Made by a program: the position numbers and the translations under genes. This document shows, one piece after another, positions 42,532-51,902 of a DNA stretch of 64,000 nucleotides (positions are counted from its first letter, which is position 1; each line of letters begins with the position of its first letter). The stretch spans positions 62,001-126,000 of the forward strand of contig VXMB01000001.1 in assembly GCA_009841265.1 (NCBI GenBank). The letters run 5' to 3'. The notes beneath the pieces are model-generated. The model worked only from the letters and a program-made list of their open reading frames with translations, made no database searches and was not told the DNA's origin. This DNA is from Gemmatimonadota bacterium (GTDB lineage: Bacteria > JAAXHH01).

Positions 42532-45261
42532 TTACCGGGCCGCCTTGAAGTACACCGAGAAATCCGGCGCGATGTCGATGCGCTTCGCCCTGTCCGGCAA
42601 TGCATACTCGAAGGTCTGGCGCCTTTGGGCGTTCCAGATCTCCCGGACGATCCGGTCGCCGTTCTCCAACTCGATGACCAGGGGCACGATCGCATGGAAT
42701 ACGCGGCCTTCCTGTTCCTGCAATAGCTGTCCGCGCACCGTGAACCCCCTGGCGGTCCTCTCACCGCCCGAATCTAATCCGCCCTGACCCGGACCGCTAG
42801 ATGCCGCACCGCCGGACACCGCACCTACGCCCCCTTCGCTGCTGGTGAAATACACCCGGTAGACCGGAAAGCCCGTGTCCCGGATCCACTGGTCGAAGAA
42901 CCAGCCCATCTCCCGGCCCGTTTCCGTTTCCACCGCCGCCTCGAAATCCGCCGTCGTAACCAGCTTGCCCGCGTATTGCCGGCTGAATCGTGAGAGCACG
43001 TTCATGAAGTGCTCGTCGCCGATGGTGCGCCGCAGCATGTGGAGTACCACGGCGCCCTTTTCGTAGACGACCGCCTGGTAATGTTCCCCGAGCCGCATGC
43101 CCAGGTCGATCGCACCGTGCCGGTCGGCGTACAGCGCCTGGTCCGTGTGCCGTTTCAGCATCTCGCGGAACGCTTCGGGACCGGTCTCACTTTCGATGTA
43201 AAGGTCCGCCGCGTACGTCGCCACTGCCTCCGAAAGCCAGGCGTCGCGATAGGTCTTCGGGACCACGGTGCCGCCCCACCACTGGTGGGCGAGTTCGTGG
43301 GCCAGGAACCCGCGGAAGAGGTGCTGCACTTCCGTGTACATGTGGGCGTGCAGGTTCGCGTCCAGGCGGAAGGCATCCTGGAAGTACAGTCCCCACAGCA
43401 TCAGCATCGACGGAAGGGCCCGTCCGAAGGCGTAGTCGTCCGGCATTTGCACGACGTCGAGCTTCTCGTAGGGGTAGGGACCGAAGACGCCGCCGAAGAA
43501 GTCCAGCGCGGGGCCGATGTGCGTGAGGATCCGCGCTGTGTTCGATTCGGCCGGGCGCCGGTCTTCATCCACGCTGAGGATCACGTCGATGCCACCTGCG
43601 GAGACCGTGCGGGTACGGTTTTCGGAGACCGTCATGCCCAGCGAGGACACGGGCCGCGTCCGCCGCCAGCGTGTGACGCGCGCATCTTCCTCCTCATGAC
43701 TGGCCACGTGTGCGCCGACCGTCGCCACGGTCAGCTCGTCCGGATAGCGCAGTTCCAGGTCGAAAGTGTACAGATCCTCGTTGGAATGAACGGGAAGCCA
43801 CTGCTGGTTGGTCAACAGGCCGAAGACGCTGCCACCGCGGTGCTGGAAGACGTCGCCCTCGTACCAGAGGGTCAGCGTGGAGGTGCTGTCCCCCGGCACC
43901 GGCCGCCGGAACGGGACCGTGAGCCAGGTGCCCTGCCGCGTGAACAGCGCGCCGTCGCCGCCGGCGTAGTCCACGCGGTAGACATCCAGATCCGGGTTCA
44001 GCGTGAAAGTCGCCGCGGTGAGCGGGGCCGCCCGGGCCGTGATTTCCAGTGTCGTCTTCATGCGCATGCGGCGGCCGTCCTGCTCCAGGGATCCCGTGAG
44101 ATCGTAGTGGTCCAGGGACAGCAGCGGACCCCGGACCGTCTCGTCCTTCGCGGCGCGGCCGGCGCGGTCGGCGCGGCCGGACGGTCCCTCCGGACCCGGC
44201 GAGAAACGGCACCAGACCACGGGCGGACTGATGTCCGGGTTCCTGGGAAACCCACTCTTCTGAACCAGGCTGACCGATTCCGATTCATAGGGGCTGTTCG
44301 TATAGACAAGCCACCGGTCCGAGTCCGAGAGATCGATCTCCGCCTGCAGGAATCCAGGATGCGTGTGGGCGAGGGAGAAGCGTTCACGGGCGGGTTTCAT
44401 GTCCAGCAGGTAGTCCCGGTCGACGCGGTTCAGCAGGGCCTTCGCCCGGTCGAATGCCCGTCCGCCCTCGACACGCGAAAGCGCCACGCCTTCCACCAGG
44501 TGCTCATATCCCCCGGGCGACAGGACCAGCACCATCCGGTCGAAGTCCGTCGTGTAGGTATCGTCGGCCGTGCGGGCGTACTTGTTCATCTGGTGACGCT
44601 CTACGCGGTCCGAAGGCGTAAAGGTGAATCGTCCCGCGCCCACGAGGACCGCGCGTCCGATCCGATCTCCCGAGAACCCGGGCATCAGCAGGCCGTCTTC
44701 GATCTCGAATACTCCGGCGGGCCGCTCGATCGTCAGGTAGTCGAAAGCGTAGAACTCATCCTCCCGCAGGGAGAATCGGAAACCGAGGTGGGCCGTCAGC
44801 AGCGGCTTAAACCGTTCGGCTTTCCAGCCATCCCCATGCCGGGTGAAATGAATGTCCCACAGTTCGGCTGAAAGCCGCTCTTCCTCTTCGAAGAAAACGT
44901 TCAGCCGTATTTCGGGACGGGCGAGGAGGCTGTCCAGCGCGTGCCGCTCCCTCAGCCTGATCCTGGCGTCGCCATACCGTTCGGCCAGGGAAGGATCGCC
45001 GTCGTCGAGGATCTCTTCGAGGGGGTTTTCGTCAATTCGCCGGCCATTCAGCTGCCGGTACAGCTCCGCCAGGGCCGCTTCGATGGCTGGGCCCGGGATG
45101 TTGGGACGGTCGACGGTCGCTGGACCGGAAATGGCCTGCGGATTGGGTATTGCCGCGCGGGCGCCTGGGGTATCGGACGCGAGGGAAAAGAGGTTGAACA
45201 GCAGGCCCGACAAGAGAGCGGGCAACAGCCGGGACGACGGACGGGGCGGGAAGGCGATCAT
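42532..45261 (-). CDS. M1 family metallopeptidase (secreted)
   Basis: A 909-residue zinc aminopeptidase-like protein with a signal peptide (hydrophobic residues 11-28, then ARA). The zinc site HELAHQWWGG is followed 18 residues later by the third ligand Glu in WLSEAVATY, and the catalytic Tyr is in VVYEKGAVVLHML. The exopeptidase GxMEN motif expected before the zinc site is replaced by a sequence ending GRALPSMLML after YPYEKLDVVQMP. An unusually long N-terminal region of about 380 residues precedes the M1 domain, with a low-complexity Arg/Ala insertion near 365-380 and a Gly/Ser-rich insertion near the C terminus. It lies 30 bases after the MerR-like gene in the der operon. Confidence 0.87.
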   Translation of the reverse strand: MIAFPPRPSSRLLPALLSGLLFNLFSLASDTPGARAAIPNPQAISGPATVDRPNIPGPAIEAALAELYRQLNGRRIDENPLEEILDDGDPSLAERYGDARIRLRERHALDSLLARPEIRLNVFFEEEERLSAELWDIHFTRHGDGWKAERFKPLLTAHLGFRFSLREDEFYAFDYLTIERPAGVFEIEDGLLMPGFSGDRIGRAVLVGAGRFTFTPSDRVERHQMNKYARTADDTYTTDFDRMVLVLSPGGYEHLVEGVALSRVEGGRAFDRAKALLNRVDRDYLLDMKPARERFSLAHTHPGFLQAEIDLSDSDRWLVYTNSPYESESVSLVQKSGFPRNPDISPPVVWCRFSPGPEGPSGRADRAGRAAKDETVRGPLLSLDHYDLTGSLEQDGRRMRMKTTLEITARAAPLTAATFTLNPDLDVYRVDYAGGDGALFTRQGTWLTVPFRRPVPGDSTSTLTLWYEGDVFQHRGGSVFGLLTNQQWLPVHSNEDLYTFDLELRYPDELTVATVGAHVASHEEEDARVTRWRRTRPVSSLGMTVSENRTRTVSAGGIDVILSVDEDRRPAESNTARILTHIGPALDFFGGVFGPYPYEKLDVVQMPDDYAFGRALPSMLMLWGLYFQDAFRLDANLHAHMYTEVQHLFRGFLAHELAHQWWGGTVVPKTYRDAWLSEAVATYAADLYIESETGPEAFREMLKRHTDQALYADRHGAIDLGMRLGEHYQAVVYEKGAVVLHMLRRTIGDEHFMNVLSRFSRQYAGKLVTTADFEAAVETETGREMGWFFDQWIRDTGFPVYRVYFTSSEGGVGAVSGGAASSGPGQGGLDSGGERTARGFTVRGQLLQEQEGRVFHAIVPLVIELENGDRIVREIWNAQRRQTFEYALPDRAKRIDIAPDFSVYFKAAR

Positions 45262-45291
45262 GACCGTTTCCTGAACGCGGAATGCATGGCC

Positions 45292-45792
45292 CTAGTCCAT
45301 CGAATCCCGTATCTCGATCAGGCGGGACCGCAACCACTGGATGAGTTCGGATTGGGAGGAGGTATCGGTCGGGGGGGTCTTCCGCTCGCCGGGGTCCGCA
45401 TGCTCGCCCGGGGCCGCCGACTCCGCGCCAGGGGCCGCCTGCTCGCCAGGATCAGCCTGCGCCGCGCCAGGATCCGCTTTCACCGGGCTGGGCGCTGCCT
45501 GTTCCGCGGCGCGGTCCGCCCTTTCCGCGGTTCGGACCGCCTTCTCCGCGCCCCGGTTCGCCGCGAATTCCTGAAGCTTCTTTTTAGCGCCGGCGATCGT
45601 GTATCCTTCGTCCCGTGTGAGCTGCTTGATCGTGCGGATGAGCTCGATGTCCTTCTCCCGGTACATCCGCTTGCCGGCGCGGTTCCGCTTGATGCGAAGC
45701 TGGCCGAACTGGTCTTCCCAGAATCGGAGTACGGACGGCTCCAGCTCGAGCATGGTCGAGACTTCGCTGCTGGAATAGTACAGCTTGCTCAT
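45292..45792 (-). CDS. MerR-like transcriptional regulator with repeat-rich tail
   Basis: A 166-residue protein. The N-terminal 70 residues form a MerR-type winged helix: KLYYSSSEVSTMLELEPSVLRFWEDQF, then RAGKRMYREKDIELI. A short coiled coil follows, then a Pro/Ala/Glu/Asp-rich stretch (about residues 95-145) made of repeated ADPGE/AAPGE units, and a helical end. Effector-binding cysteines of metal-sensing MerR proteins are absent. The start overlaps the der stop as ATGA, so it is translationally coupled. Targets unknown. Confidence 0.85.
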   Translation of the reverse strand: MSKLYYSSSEVSTMLELEPSVLRFWEDQFGQLRIKRNRAGKRMYREKDIELIRTIKQLTRDEGYTIAGAKKKLQEFAANRGAEKAVRTAERADRAAEQAAPSPVKADPGAAQADPGEQAAPGAESAAPGEHADPGERKTPPTDTSSQSELIQWLRSRLIEIRDSMD

Positions 45793-47114
45793 CGTTTCCC
45801 TTCCCGCCCGCGGATCAGCACGCGTATGGGCGAACCCTCGAATACGAAGGTCTCCCGGAGCCGGTTCGACAGGTACCGCCTGTACGAATCCGGGATCGCG
45901 TCCAGATGGTTCACGAAAAACACGAAGGTGGGCGGCGCGTTCTGTACCTGCGTGCAGTAGAGGATGCTGGTCGCCCGCCCGTCCGGCGCGGCCGGGGGCG
46001 GATAATAAGCCGTGATGCTTTCCACAACGCGGTTCAGCTCGCCGGTGGATACCCGGAGCGAACGCATTTCGTGGACGTGGCGCGTCTTCTGCATGATCTG
46101 GGTCACCCCGCGGCGGGTCTCGGCCGACACGAACAGGATCGGCGCGTAGTCGGCGAACCGGAGGTACTCCCTGGCCGTCTGGGCGTAGGCCTCCGTCGGA
46201 TGCTCGGTCCGGTCCACCAGATCCCACTTGTTGAAGGCGACGACCAGCCCCTTACCGGCCTCGTCCACCTGCGATACGATCCGCTGCTCCTGCGTGGCCA
46301 GGCCGTCCACGGCGTCCACCAGGAGTACCGCCACGTCGCAGCGCGCTATGCTCCGCATCGTCCGCGTGATACTGTAGAACTCGATGTCGCTCTTGATCCG
46401 GGACCGGCGCCGGAGGCCGGCCGTGTCGATCAGACTGTACGTCACGCCCTGCCGGGTGATTTGCGTGTCTACCGAGTCCCGCGTGGTGCCGGGGACGTCG
46501 GAGACGATTACCGTGTCCCTGCCCACGATGGCGTTGACCAGGGACGATTTGCCCACGTTGGGCCTGCCCACGATCGCCACCTTGATCGCGCCGTCGTCCT
46601 CTTCTTCGACAGGCTCGGGTTCAGGAATCCGCTCCGCCAGCAGGTCCATCAGGTCGCCCGTATTGCGTCCCTTCAGGGCGGAGATCATCACGGGCTCGCC
46701 CAATCCCAGGGCGCCGAACTCGTAGGCATGGTTTTCCTGGGCGCCGCTGTCCACCTTGTTGGCGACGACGATGACCTGCTTGCCGGCCCGGCGGACGACT
46801 TCGGCCGCCTTCTGGTCCAGGGGCGTGATGCCCGTGCGGACGTCCGTGACCAATAGGATCACATCGGCTTCGCTGACGGCCAGCCGGGCCTGCTGCTCGA
46901 TGGCCGCCTCCATGGGCTCGTCGGATTCCGGGACCAGGCCCCCCGTGTCCACCACGGTGAACTTCTTCCCGAACCAGTCGGCGTCGGCGTAATGCCGGTC
47001 CCTCGTGATGCCCGGGGCGTCGTGCACGATGGCGTCGCGGCGGCCGATCATCCGGTTGAACAGCACCGACTTGCCCACGTTGGGGCGTCCTATGATGGCG
47101 ATTACAGGGGACAT
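45789..47114 (-). CDS. der: Ribosome-associated GTPase Der (EngA)
   Basis: A 441-residue GTPase with the diagnostic tandem G domains: first GRPNVGKSVLFN with DTGGL, second GRPNVGKSSLVN with DTAGLRRRS and NKWD, followed by the KH-like domain. Der is essential for 50S ribosomal subunit assembly. It lies seven bases after the DUF512 gene and overlaps the MerR-like gene by four bases. The DUF512-der pairing is common in several phyla. Confidence 0.96.
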   Translation of the reverse strand: MSPVIAIIGRPNVGKSVLFNRMIGRRDAIVHDAPGITRDRHYADADWFGKKFTVVDTGGLVPESDEPMEAAIEQQARLAVSEADVILLVTDVRTGITPLDQKAAEVVRRAGKQVIVVANKVDSGAQENHAYEFGALGLGEPVMISALKGRNTGDLMDLLAERIPEPEPVEEEDDGAIKVAIVGRPNVGKSSLVNAIVGRDTVIVSDVPGTTRDSVDTQITRQGVTYSLIDTAGLRRRSRIKSDIEFYSITRTMRSIARCDVAVLLVDAVDGLATQEQRIVSQVDEAGKGLVVAFNKWDLVDRTEHPTEAYAQTAREYLRFADYAPILFVSAETRRGVTQIMQKTRHVHEMRSLRVSTGELNRVVESITAYYPPPAAPDGRATSILYCTQVQNAPPTFVFFVNHLDAIPDSYRRYLSNRLRETFVFEGSPIRVLIRGREGKR

Positions 47115-47120
47115 GTTTGT

Positions 47121-48413
47121 CTAACCGTTCGCTTCCGCCAGCCCCGGAAGATCCCGCACGTGGCCGGGGAAGAGTTCCACGGGCACCCCGATCCGCTCGC
47201 TCAGGCCGGGCAGGTTCATGTCGTCCAGCAGCAGGCCGTCGTCGTTCAGCACGTTCGGAGGAAGGTACACGCGGTCGCCCACTTCCTCGTCCTTCAGCGC
47301 ATGGAGGATGTCCCGGCCGGTCAGCAGTCCCGACACCGTGATCCCCGGGCCGAAGAACGTGTTCTCCGCCACGACCAGCTTCGCTTCCACGTGCTCCACC
47401 CGGTTCAGGGGTTCCACGAGCGATGTCCGGACCACGTCTTGTGCCAGTTCGGCCGTGACCAGCGTCGCCCAGAGCGGTTCGGCCGCCCGTTCGGGAAGCG
47501 AACGCGTCTGCTCGGCAATTTCGGTTTCGAAATGTGTGACCATGCCGACGCCGTTCTCCACGACTGGACAGTCCTCGTAGAAGGACGGCGGAGGAAAGGG
47601 CGTGGAAGACATCAGGTACCATTCGTCGGACAGATACACCAGCGGATGCCCAAGCCGCTCGCGGAGTTCCTCCTGCCAGTCGCCGACCGTATCGATCATG
47701 CGCCGGGCGTAGTCCACGGTGACCGGCTCGAGGTGATACAGTCCCTGACGGTGCGCGGTGAGGCCGACGGGCACGATGGAGATCGACTCCACCGCCGGAT
47801 ACAGTTCGGCCAGGTCGTCTACGGTCTTTCGCAGCGCGGGGCCGTCGTTGAGTCCGGGACAGAGGACGATCTGCGTCTCGATCAGGATCCCGCCATCCGC
47901 CAGCCGCCGGAGGATGGGCATGACGTCTTTCGCCTTGGGCGCGCCCAGCAGCATCCGCCGCAGTTCCGGGTCCGTGGCGTGGACCGACACGTAGATCGGA
48001 CTCAGGCGCTGCACGATGATCCGGTCGAGGTACGCGTCGGAAGCGAAGGCCAGCGTCACGTAGTTGCCGTAGAGGAACGTGAGGCGCACGTCCTCGTCCT
48101 GGAAGTACACGGCCTTGCGCATGCCCTTCGGATTCTGGTGGATGAAGCAGAACACGCACTTGTTCGCGCAGGCCTGGTAGGGCGGCTCGTGGAGAGACAG
48201 GCCGAGGTCCTCATCCGGATCCTTCTCCACGTCGATCAGCACGCGGTTTCCATTGGCCTGTAGAACGTCGAGTTCCAGCACGTCTTCGCTGGACCAGAAC
48301 CTGTAGTCGAGGGAATCCCTGACCCGGGCCTGGTTGATCCGGATCAACCGGTCTCCCGGGACCAGGCCGACATGTTCCGCGATGCTGTCCGGACGCACCT
48401 GTTCTATCCGCAT
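47121..48413 (-). CDS. DUF512 / radical SAM-like protein with PDZ-like N terminus
   Basis: A 430-residue protein. A PDZ-like N-terminal segment (IAEHVGLVPGDRLIRINQARVRD) precedes a radical SAM-type cluster motif CANKCVFCFIHQ near residue 85. A TIM-barrel-like body and a C-terminal DUF512 domain (VVAENTFFGPGITVSGLLTG) follow. The family is widespread next to der and its reaction is not established. ATG 48413 has AGGTGA upstream and gives the usual start; GTG 48425 is possible. Confidence 0.88.
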   Translation of the reverse strand: MRIEQVRPDSIAEHVGLVPGDRLIRINQARVRDSLDYRFWSSEDVLELDVLQANGNRVLIDVEKDPDEDLGLSLHEPPYQACANKCVFCFIHQNPKGMRKAVYFQDEDVRLTFLYGNYVTLAFASDAYLDRIIVQRLSPIYVSVHATDPELRRMLLGAPKAKDVMPILRRLADGGILIETQIVLCPGLNDGPALRKTVDDLAELYPAVESISIVPVGLTAHRQGLYHLEPVTVDYARRMIDTVGDWQEELRERLGHPLVYLSDEWYLMSSTPFPPPSFYEDCPVVENGVGMVTHFETEIAEQTRSLPERAAEPLWATLVTAELAQDVVRTSLVEPLNRVEHVEAKLVVAENTFFGPGITVSGLLTGRDILHALKDEEVGDRVYLPPNVLNDDGLLLDDMNLPGLSERIGVPVELFPGHVRDLPGLAEANG

Positions 48414-48504
48414 ATCACCTAACACTTTGAAATATCAGTGACAACATAGCGTCATCACAAGCAATCGTTTAGGTATCTACATTTAACAAATTGCGACCCT
48501 TGGA

Positions 48505-48533
48505 AATATAGAGAATCGGACCCTTTCTGTCAA
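48505..48533 (-). promoter_or_regulatory. Promoter for the DUF512-der-merR-M1 operon
   Basis: On the minus strand TTGACA (48533-48528), exactly 17 bases, TATATT (48510-48505). The leader is about 85 bases. Confidence 0.75.
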
Positions 48534-48542
48534 GGGGATTGG

Positions 48543-48598
48543 CGGGTTCCGGAACCCGTGAATGCCGCACCGGCAAACCCGTGGATGCCGCACCGGGA
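48543..48598. repeat. Perfect palindrome joined to a 23-bp tandem repeat
   Basis: CGGGTTCCGGAACCCG at 48543-48558 is a perfect 16-bp palindrome. A 23-base unit follows twice at 48553-48575 and 48576-48598 with two differences. It lies just upstream of the minus-strand promoter's -35 box. Confidence 0.8.
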
Positions 48599-48660
48599 AG
48601 CCTGCATGAGACGGGTGCCGACAACCGGAAAACGAAGCCGCCGGGACTCGGACTTTTCGC

Positions 48661-48690
48661 TTGCCCGCGGGGCCGCTGTCAGGCTATATT
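48661..48690 (+). promoter_or_regulatory. Candidate promoter for leuCD
   Basis: TTGCCC, 18 bases, TATATT, giving a leader of about 110 bases before ATG 48809. Confidence 0.4.
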
Positions 48691-48808
48691 GGATCAGTTG
48701 GCCCGTAAGACGGAACCGCGGGTGTAAGCGTATGAATTTACGGTCTTTACAGGCCGCCGTGCAGTGCCGCGCCTGTTTATGAATCGGAAGAATCCCGGGG
48801 AAACAGCA

Positions 48809-50209
48809 ATGCCTCCCAAAACCATGTACGAGAAGGTCTGGGACCAGCACGTCGTCAAGGAGATGCCGGACGGGCTCACCGTCCTGTACATCGACGCCCA
48901 CCTGATCCACGAGGTGACCTCTCCGCAGGCTTTCGAAGGGCTGCGGACCGCCGGCCGGAAGCTCAGGCGGCCCGACCTGACCTACGCCACGATGGACCAC
49001 AACGTGCCCACCACCGACCGCTCCCTGCCCATGACCGACGAGATCGCGCGCCTGCAGGTGGACATGCTGGCCCGGAACTGCGAGGAGTTCGGCGTGCCCC
49101 TGTACGATCTCGACTCGCCCCACAACGGGATCGTTCACGTGATCGGTCCGGAACTGGGCATCACGCAGCCGGGCAGGACCATGGTCTGCGGCGACAGCCA
49201 CACGTCCACCCACGGCGCCTTCGGCGCGCTGGCCTTCGGCATCGGCACGAGCGAAGTCGAGCACGTCATGGCCACGCAGTGCTTGCTCCAGAAGCACTCC
49301 CGGACCTTCGAGATCCGCGTGGACGGCGTGTTGAGCGAGGGGGTGACGGCCAAGGACATCATCCTGAACATCATCCGCCGCACCGGTACGGCCGGGGGCA
49401 CGGGCACGGTCATCGAGTACGCGGGCAGCACGATCCGCGGTCTTTCGATGGACGAAAGGATGACGATCTGCAACATGTCCATCGAACTGGGCGCGCGGGC
49501 CGGCCTCATCGCGCCGGACGACACGACCTTCGAGTACCTGGCGGGGCGGGAGTTCGCCCCGGAAGGCGCGGCGTTCGACCGGGCCGTGGCGGAGTGGCGT
49601 ACGCTGGCCACCGACGACGGGGCCGAATTCGACGAGCGGCTCGCGCTGAAGGCGGACGAGATCGTACCCCAGGTGTCGTGGGGAACCAATCCCGGCATGG
49701 TGACGGACGTGACCGGCGTCGTGCCCGATCCTGTAGAGATGGACAGCGAGAACGACCGGCGCGCGGCCGAGAAGGCCCTCTCCTACATGGCGCTGGAGCC
49801 CAACACGTCGATCACCGATATCGAGATCGACCGTGTCTTCATCGGCAGCTGCACCAATTCCCGGTTGAGCGACCTGCGGGCGGCCGCGGACGTCATCAAG
49901 GGCCGACGCGTATCGCCGCGGGTGACCGCCCTCGTGGTGCCCGGGTCCCACGCGGTCAAGCAGCAGGCCGAGGCCGAGGGACTGGACCGTGTGTTCCTGG
50001 AGGCCGGCTTCGAATGGCGCGAGGCCGGTTGCAGCATGTGCCTGGGCATGAACCCGGACATCCTGCAGCCCGGCGAGCGGTGCGCCAGCACCTCGAACCG
50101 CAATTTCGAAGGGCGGCAGGGCCGGAACGGACGCACGCACCTGGTCAGCCCGGCCATGGCCGCGGCGGCCGCCGTCGCCGGCCATTTCGTCGACGTGCGA
50201 GACTGGTAA
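48809..50209 (+). CDS. leuC: 3-isopropylmalate dehydratase large subunit
   Basis: A 466-residue aconitase-family subunit, the same length as E. coli LeuC, which isomerises 2- to 3-isopropylmalate in leucine synthesis. The cluster ligands are in [17 protein letters not shown] and [12 protein letters not shown], and the substrate loop [12 protein letters not shown] is present. ATG 48809 gives the normal N terminus; in-frame starts at 48764 and 48779 would add an odd extension. leuD follows after 54 bases that are filled with a short tandem repeat. Confidence 0.95.
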   Translation: MPPKTMYEKVWDQHVVKEMPDGLTVLYIDAHLIHEVTSPQAFEGLRTAGRKLRRPDLTYATMDHNVPTTDRSLPMTDEIARLQVDMLARNCEEFGVPLYDLDSPHNGIVHVIGPELGITQPGRTMVCGDSHTSTHGAFGALAFGIGTSEVEHVMATQCLLQKHSRTFEIRVDGVLSEGVTAKDIILNIIRRTGTAGGTGTVIEYAGSTIRGLSMDERMTICNMSIELGARAGLIAPDDTTFEYLAGREFAPEGAAFDRAVAEWRTLATDDGAEFDERLALKADEIVPQVSWGTNPGMVTDVTGVVPDPVEMDSENDRRAAEKALSYMALEPNTSITDIEIDRVFIGSCTNSRLSDLRAAADVIKGRRVSPRVTALVVPGSHAVKQQAEAEGLDRVFLEAGFEWREAGCSMCLGMNPDILQPGERCASTSNRNFEGRQGRNGRTHLVSPAMAAAAAVAGHFVDVRDW

Positions 50210-50212
50210 GGC

Positions 50213-50263
50213 AAACCGAAACGGAGCATATCGGTAACGGAGCAAACCGGAAACGGAGCAAAC
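50213..50263. repeat. ~17-bp tandem repeat between leuC and leuD
   Basis: Three imperfect copies of a unit like AACCGGAAACGGAGCA fill the leuC-leuD gap and run up to the leuD ATG. Each copy carries a CGGAGCA segment, and the last serves as the leuD ribosome binding site region, so the repeat multiplies Shine-Dalgarno-like GGAG boxes. Confidence 0.85.
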
Positions 50264-50896
50264 ATGGCGGATCCCTTTACCACGCACACCGGCCTGACCG
50301 TCCCGCTCGACCGGATCAACGTGGACACGGACCAGATCATCCCCAAGCAGTTCCTGAAACGGATCGAGCGCACCGGGTTCGGCCAGTTCCTGTTCTACGA
50401 CTGGCGGTTCACGGGCGACGGCTCGACCGACCCCGGTTTCGTGCTCAACGAAGACCGCTACCGGGACGCCACGATCCTGGTAACCGGGGACAACTTCGGC
50501 TGCGGGAGTTCCCGCGAGCACGCGCCCTGGGCCCTGCAGGACTACGGCATTCGCGTAATCATCGCGCCGTCCTTCGCGGACATCTTCTACAACAACTGCT
50601 TCAAGAACGGGCTGCTTCCCGTCGTGCTGCCCGGCGATACCGTGCGCCGCATGCTCCGGAACGCGGCGGAGCAGCACCCCTATTCCGTCTCGGTGGACCT
50701 CGAACGGCAGGTCGTCACCGAGCCCGGTAGCCCGGCCGATCCCAACGGTGCTCCCGAGCCCGGCGGCGCGTCCCACCCGTTCGAGGTCGACCCCTTCCTC
50801 AAGCACTTTATCCTGGAGGGTCTGGACGAAATCGGCTGGACCCTGCAATTCGAGGACGACATAGCGTCGTATGAAAGTACCCGGAGTACGGGCTGA
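50264..50896 (+). CDS. leuD: 3-isopropylmalate dehydratase small subunit
   Basis: A 210-residue partner of LeuC. It has [20 protein letters not shown] near the N terminus and the [17 protein letters not shown] motif that shapes the active site. A short Pro/Gly/Ala-rich insertion (about residues 155-172, [15 protein letters not shown]) in a surface loop is not typical and resembles the low-complexity expansions elsewhere in this window. Confidence 0.95.
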   Translation: MADPFTTHTGLTVPLDRINVDTDQIIPKQFLKRIERTGFGQFLFYDWRFTGDGSTDPGFVLNEDRYRDATILVTGDNFGCGSSREHAPWALQDYGIRVIIAPSFADIFYNNCFKNGLLPVVLPGDTVRRMLRNAAEQHPYSVSVDLERQVVTEPGSPADPNGAPEPGGASHPFEVDPFLKHFILEGLDEIGWTLQFEDDIASYESTRSTG

Positions 50897-51114
50897 CCAA
50901 CTGCTCGCGCTGTCCCAGGCCAGCGACGAAACGTTGCGCAGCGTGTTTCACCGGGACCGTCACGCCACCCTGTGATCGGGCACGTTGTCCAGGATCCGGA
51001 TCGTTCGAACCATGTGTGGCATAGTGCGCGGCGCGATGTGATCGAAGGGTAGCGCGTAGCGCAGTGCGCGGCGCGTTGCGGCTGCCGCAAAGGCCAAACG
51101 CGGGGCATCACGGC

Positions 51115-51696
51115 TTGAAAATCGTAGAAGAACCCGTAAACAGGCTGGCCGAACACGGCCATGTACCCATCGCCTACGAGGTGAGATCCCTTTTCCGGGC
51201 CGATCAGGTAAACGGTGGCCTCGGGGGTATCGCATTGGTGGAAGAACCGGTGGATCCCCCCTACGTCAAGGACTACGATCAGACGTCCGAAGAAGGGCCC
51301 GCCCGGTGGCCAGCGCGGTGGCTCGGCCGGTGGGACACTTCGGCGTGGGGATTGCTCGCGGCCTTCGACGGTTCCAGGCGGGTGGGCGGCGCGCTGCTGG
51401 CCCGCAGCACGCCGAACGTGAACATGCTGGAGGGCCGGGACGACCTCCTGGTGCTGTGGGACCTGCGCGTCCACCCCGACCATCGCAAGACCGGCGTGGG
51501 ACGAAAACTCTTCGAGGCCGCGGTGGACTGGGGGCGGCACCACGGCTGCATCGAGATAAAGATCGAAACCCAGAATACCAATGTTCCCGCGTGCCGGTTC
51601 TACGCCCGCCAGGGGTGCCGCCTGGGCGCGATCATTTCCAACGCCTACGAGGAGTTCCCCGACGAGCTTCAGTTGATCTGGCGCATGCCGCTGTGA
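51115..51696 (+). CDS. GNAT family N-acetyltransferase
   Basis: A protein of about 193 residues. The acetyl-CoA-binding segment LWDLRVHPDHRKTGVGRKLFEAAVDW and the following IKIETQNTNVPACRFYARQGC are clear. The N-terminal part with a YVKDYD stretch recalls streptothricin acetyltransferase-like GNATs, but no substrate can be assigned. The start is uncertain: TTG 51115 is given because protein-like sequence begins there; GTG 51064 is in frame but runs through a repeat-rich, low-quality stretch. Confidence 0.75.
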   Translation: MKIVEEPVNRLAEHGHVPIAYEVRSLFRADQVNGGLGGIALVEEPVDPPYVKDYDQTSEEGPARWPARWLGRWDTSAWGLLAAFDGSRRVGGALLARSTPNVNMLEGRDDLLVLWDLRVHPDHRKTGVGRKLFEAAVDWGRHHGCIEIKIETQNTNVPACRFYARQGCRLGAIISNAYEEFPDELQLIWRMPL

Positions 51697-51853
51697 CGGG
51701 CATTTCCGCCTTGCGTCCGGGTTTCGTCGGCTTATAATGAGGAGTATCCGGCAGGCCGGGAAGTCTCGCGCGCAACGAACCATCCAGCGAGCTTCATCCC
51801 GAAGTAACGATACGCCCGGTGCGTCGCTTCCCGTGTCGGTTGCCAGTATTCAG

Positions 51854-51869
51854 TTGTACAATTGTACAA
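51854..51869. promoter_or_regulatory. Perfect 16-bp palindrome, candidate operator
   Basis: TTGTACAATTGTACAA is both a perfect palindrome and two copies of the 8-bp palindrome TTGTACAA. It sits 34 bases upstream of the PhyH start; a -10-like TACACT follows it directly, so a bound protein would block transcription. Confidence 0.55.
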
Positions 51870-51902
51870 TACACTTTTTCGTCAGGCACCCTGGACTGCC
51901 CT

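Larger units (their letters stand above)
48414..48808. other. Divergent intergenic region between the der operon and leuCD
   Basis: A 395-base spacer with no convincing gene. It contains a strong minus-strand promoter (48505-48533), a perfect 16-bp palindrome (48543-48558), a 23-bp tandem repeat (48553-48598) and a weaker plus-strand promoter (48661-48690). Confidence 0.6.

Noticed and set aside
46621..48159. Long antisense frame over der and the DUF512 gene
   Set aside because: It is Arg/Gly/Pro-rich without motifs and is explained by the GC skew of the real genes on that strand.
48543..48558. T-arm of a tRNA (GGTTCCGGAACCC)
   Set aside because: No acceptor, D or anticodon arms could be folded around it; it is simply a palindrome.
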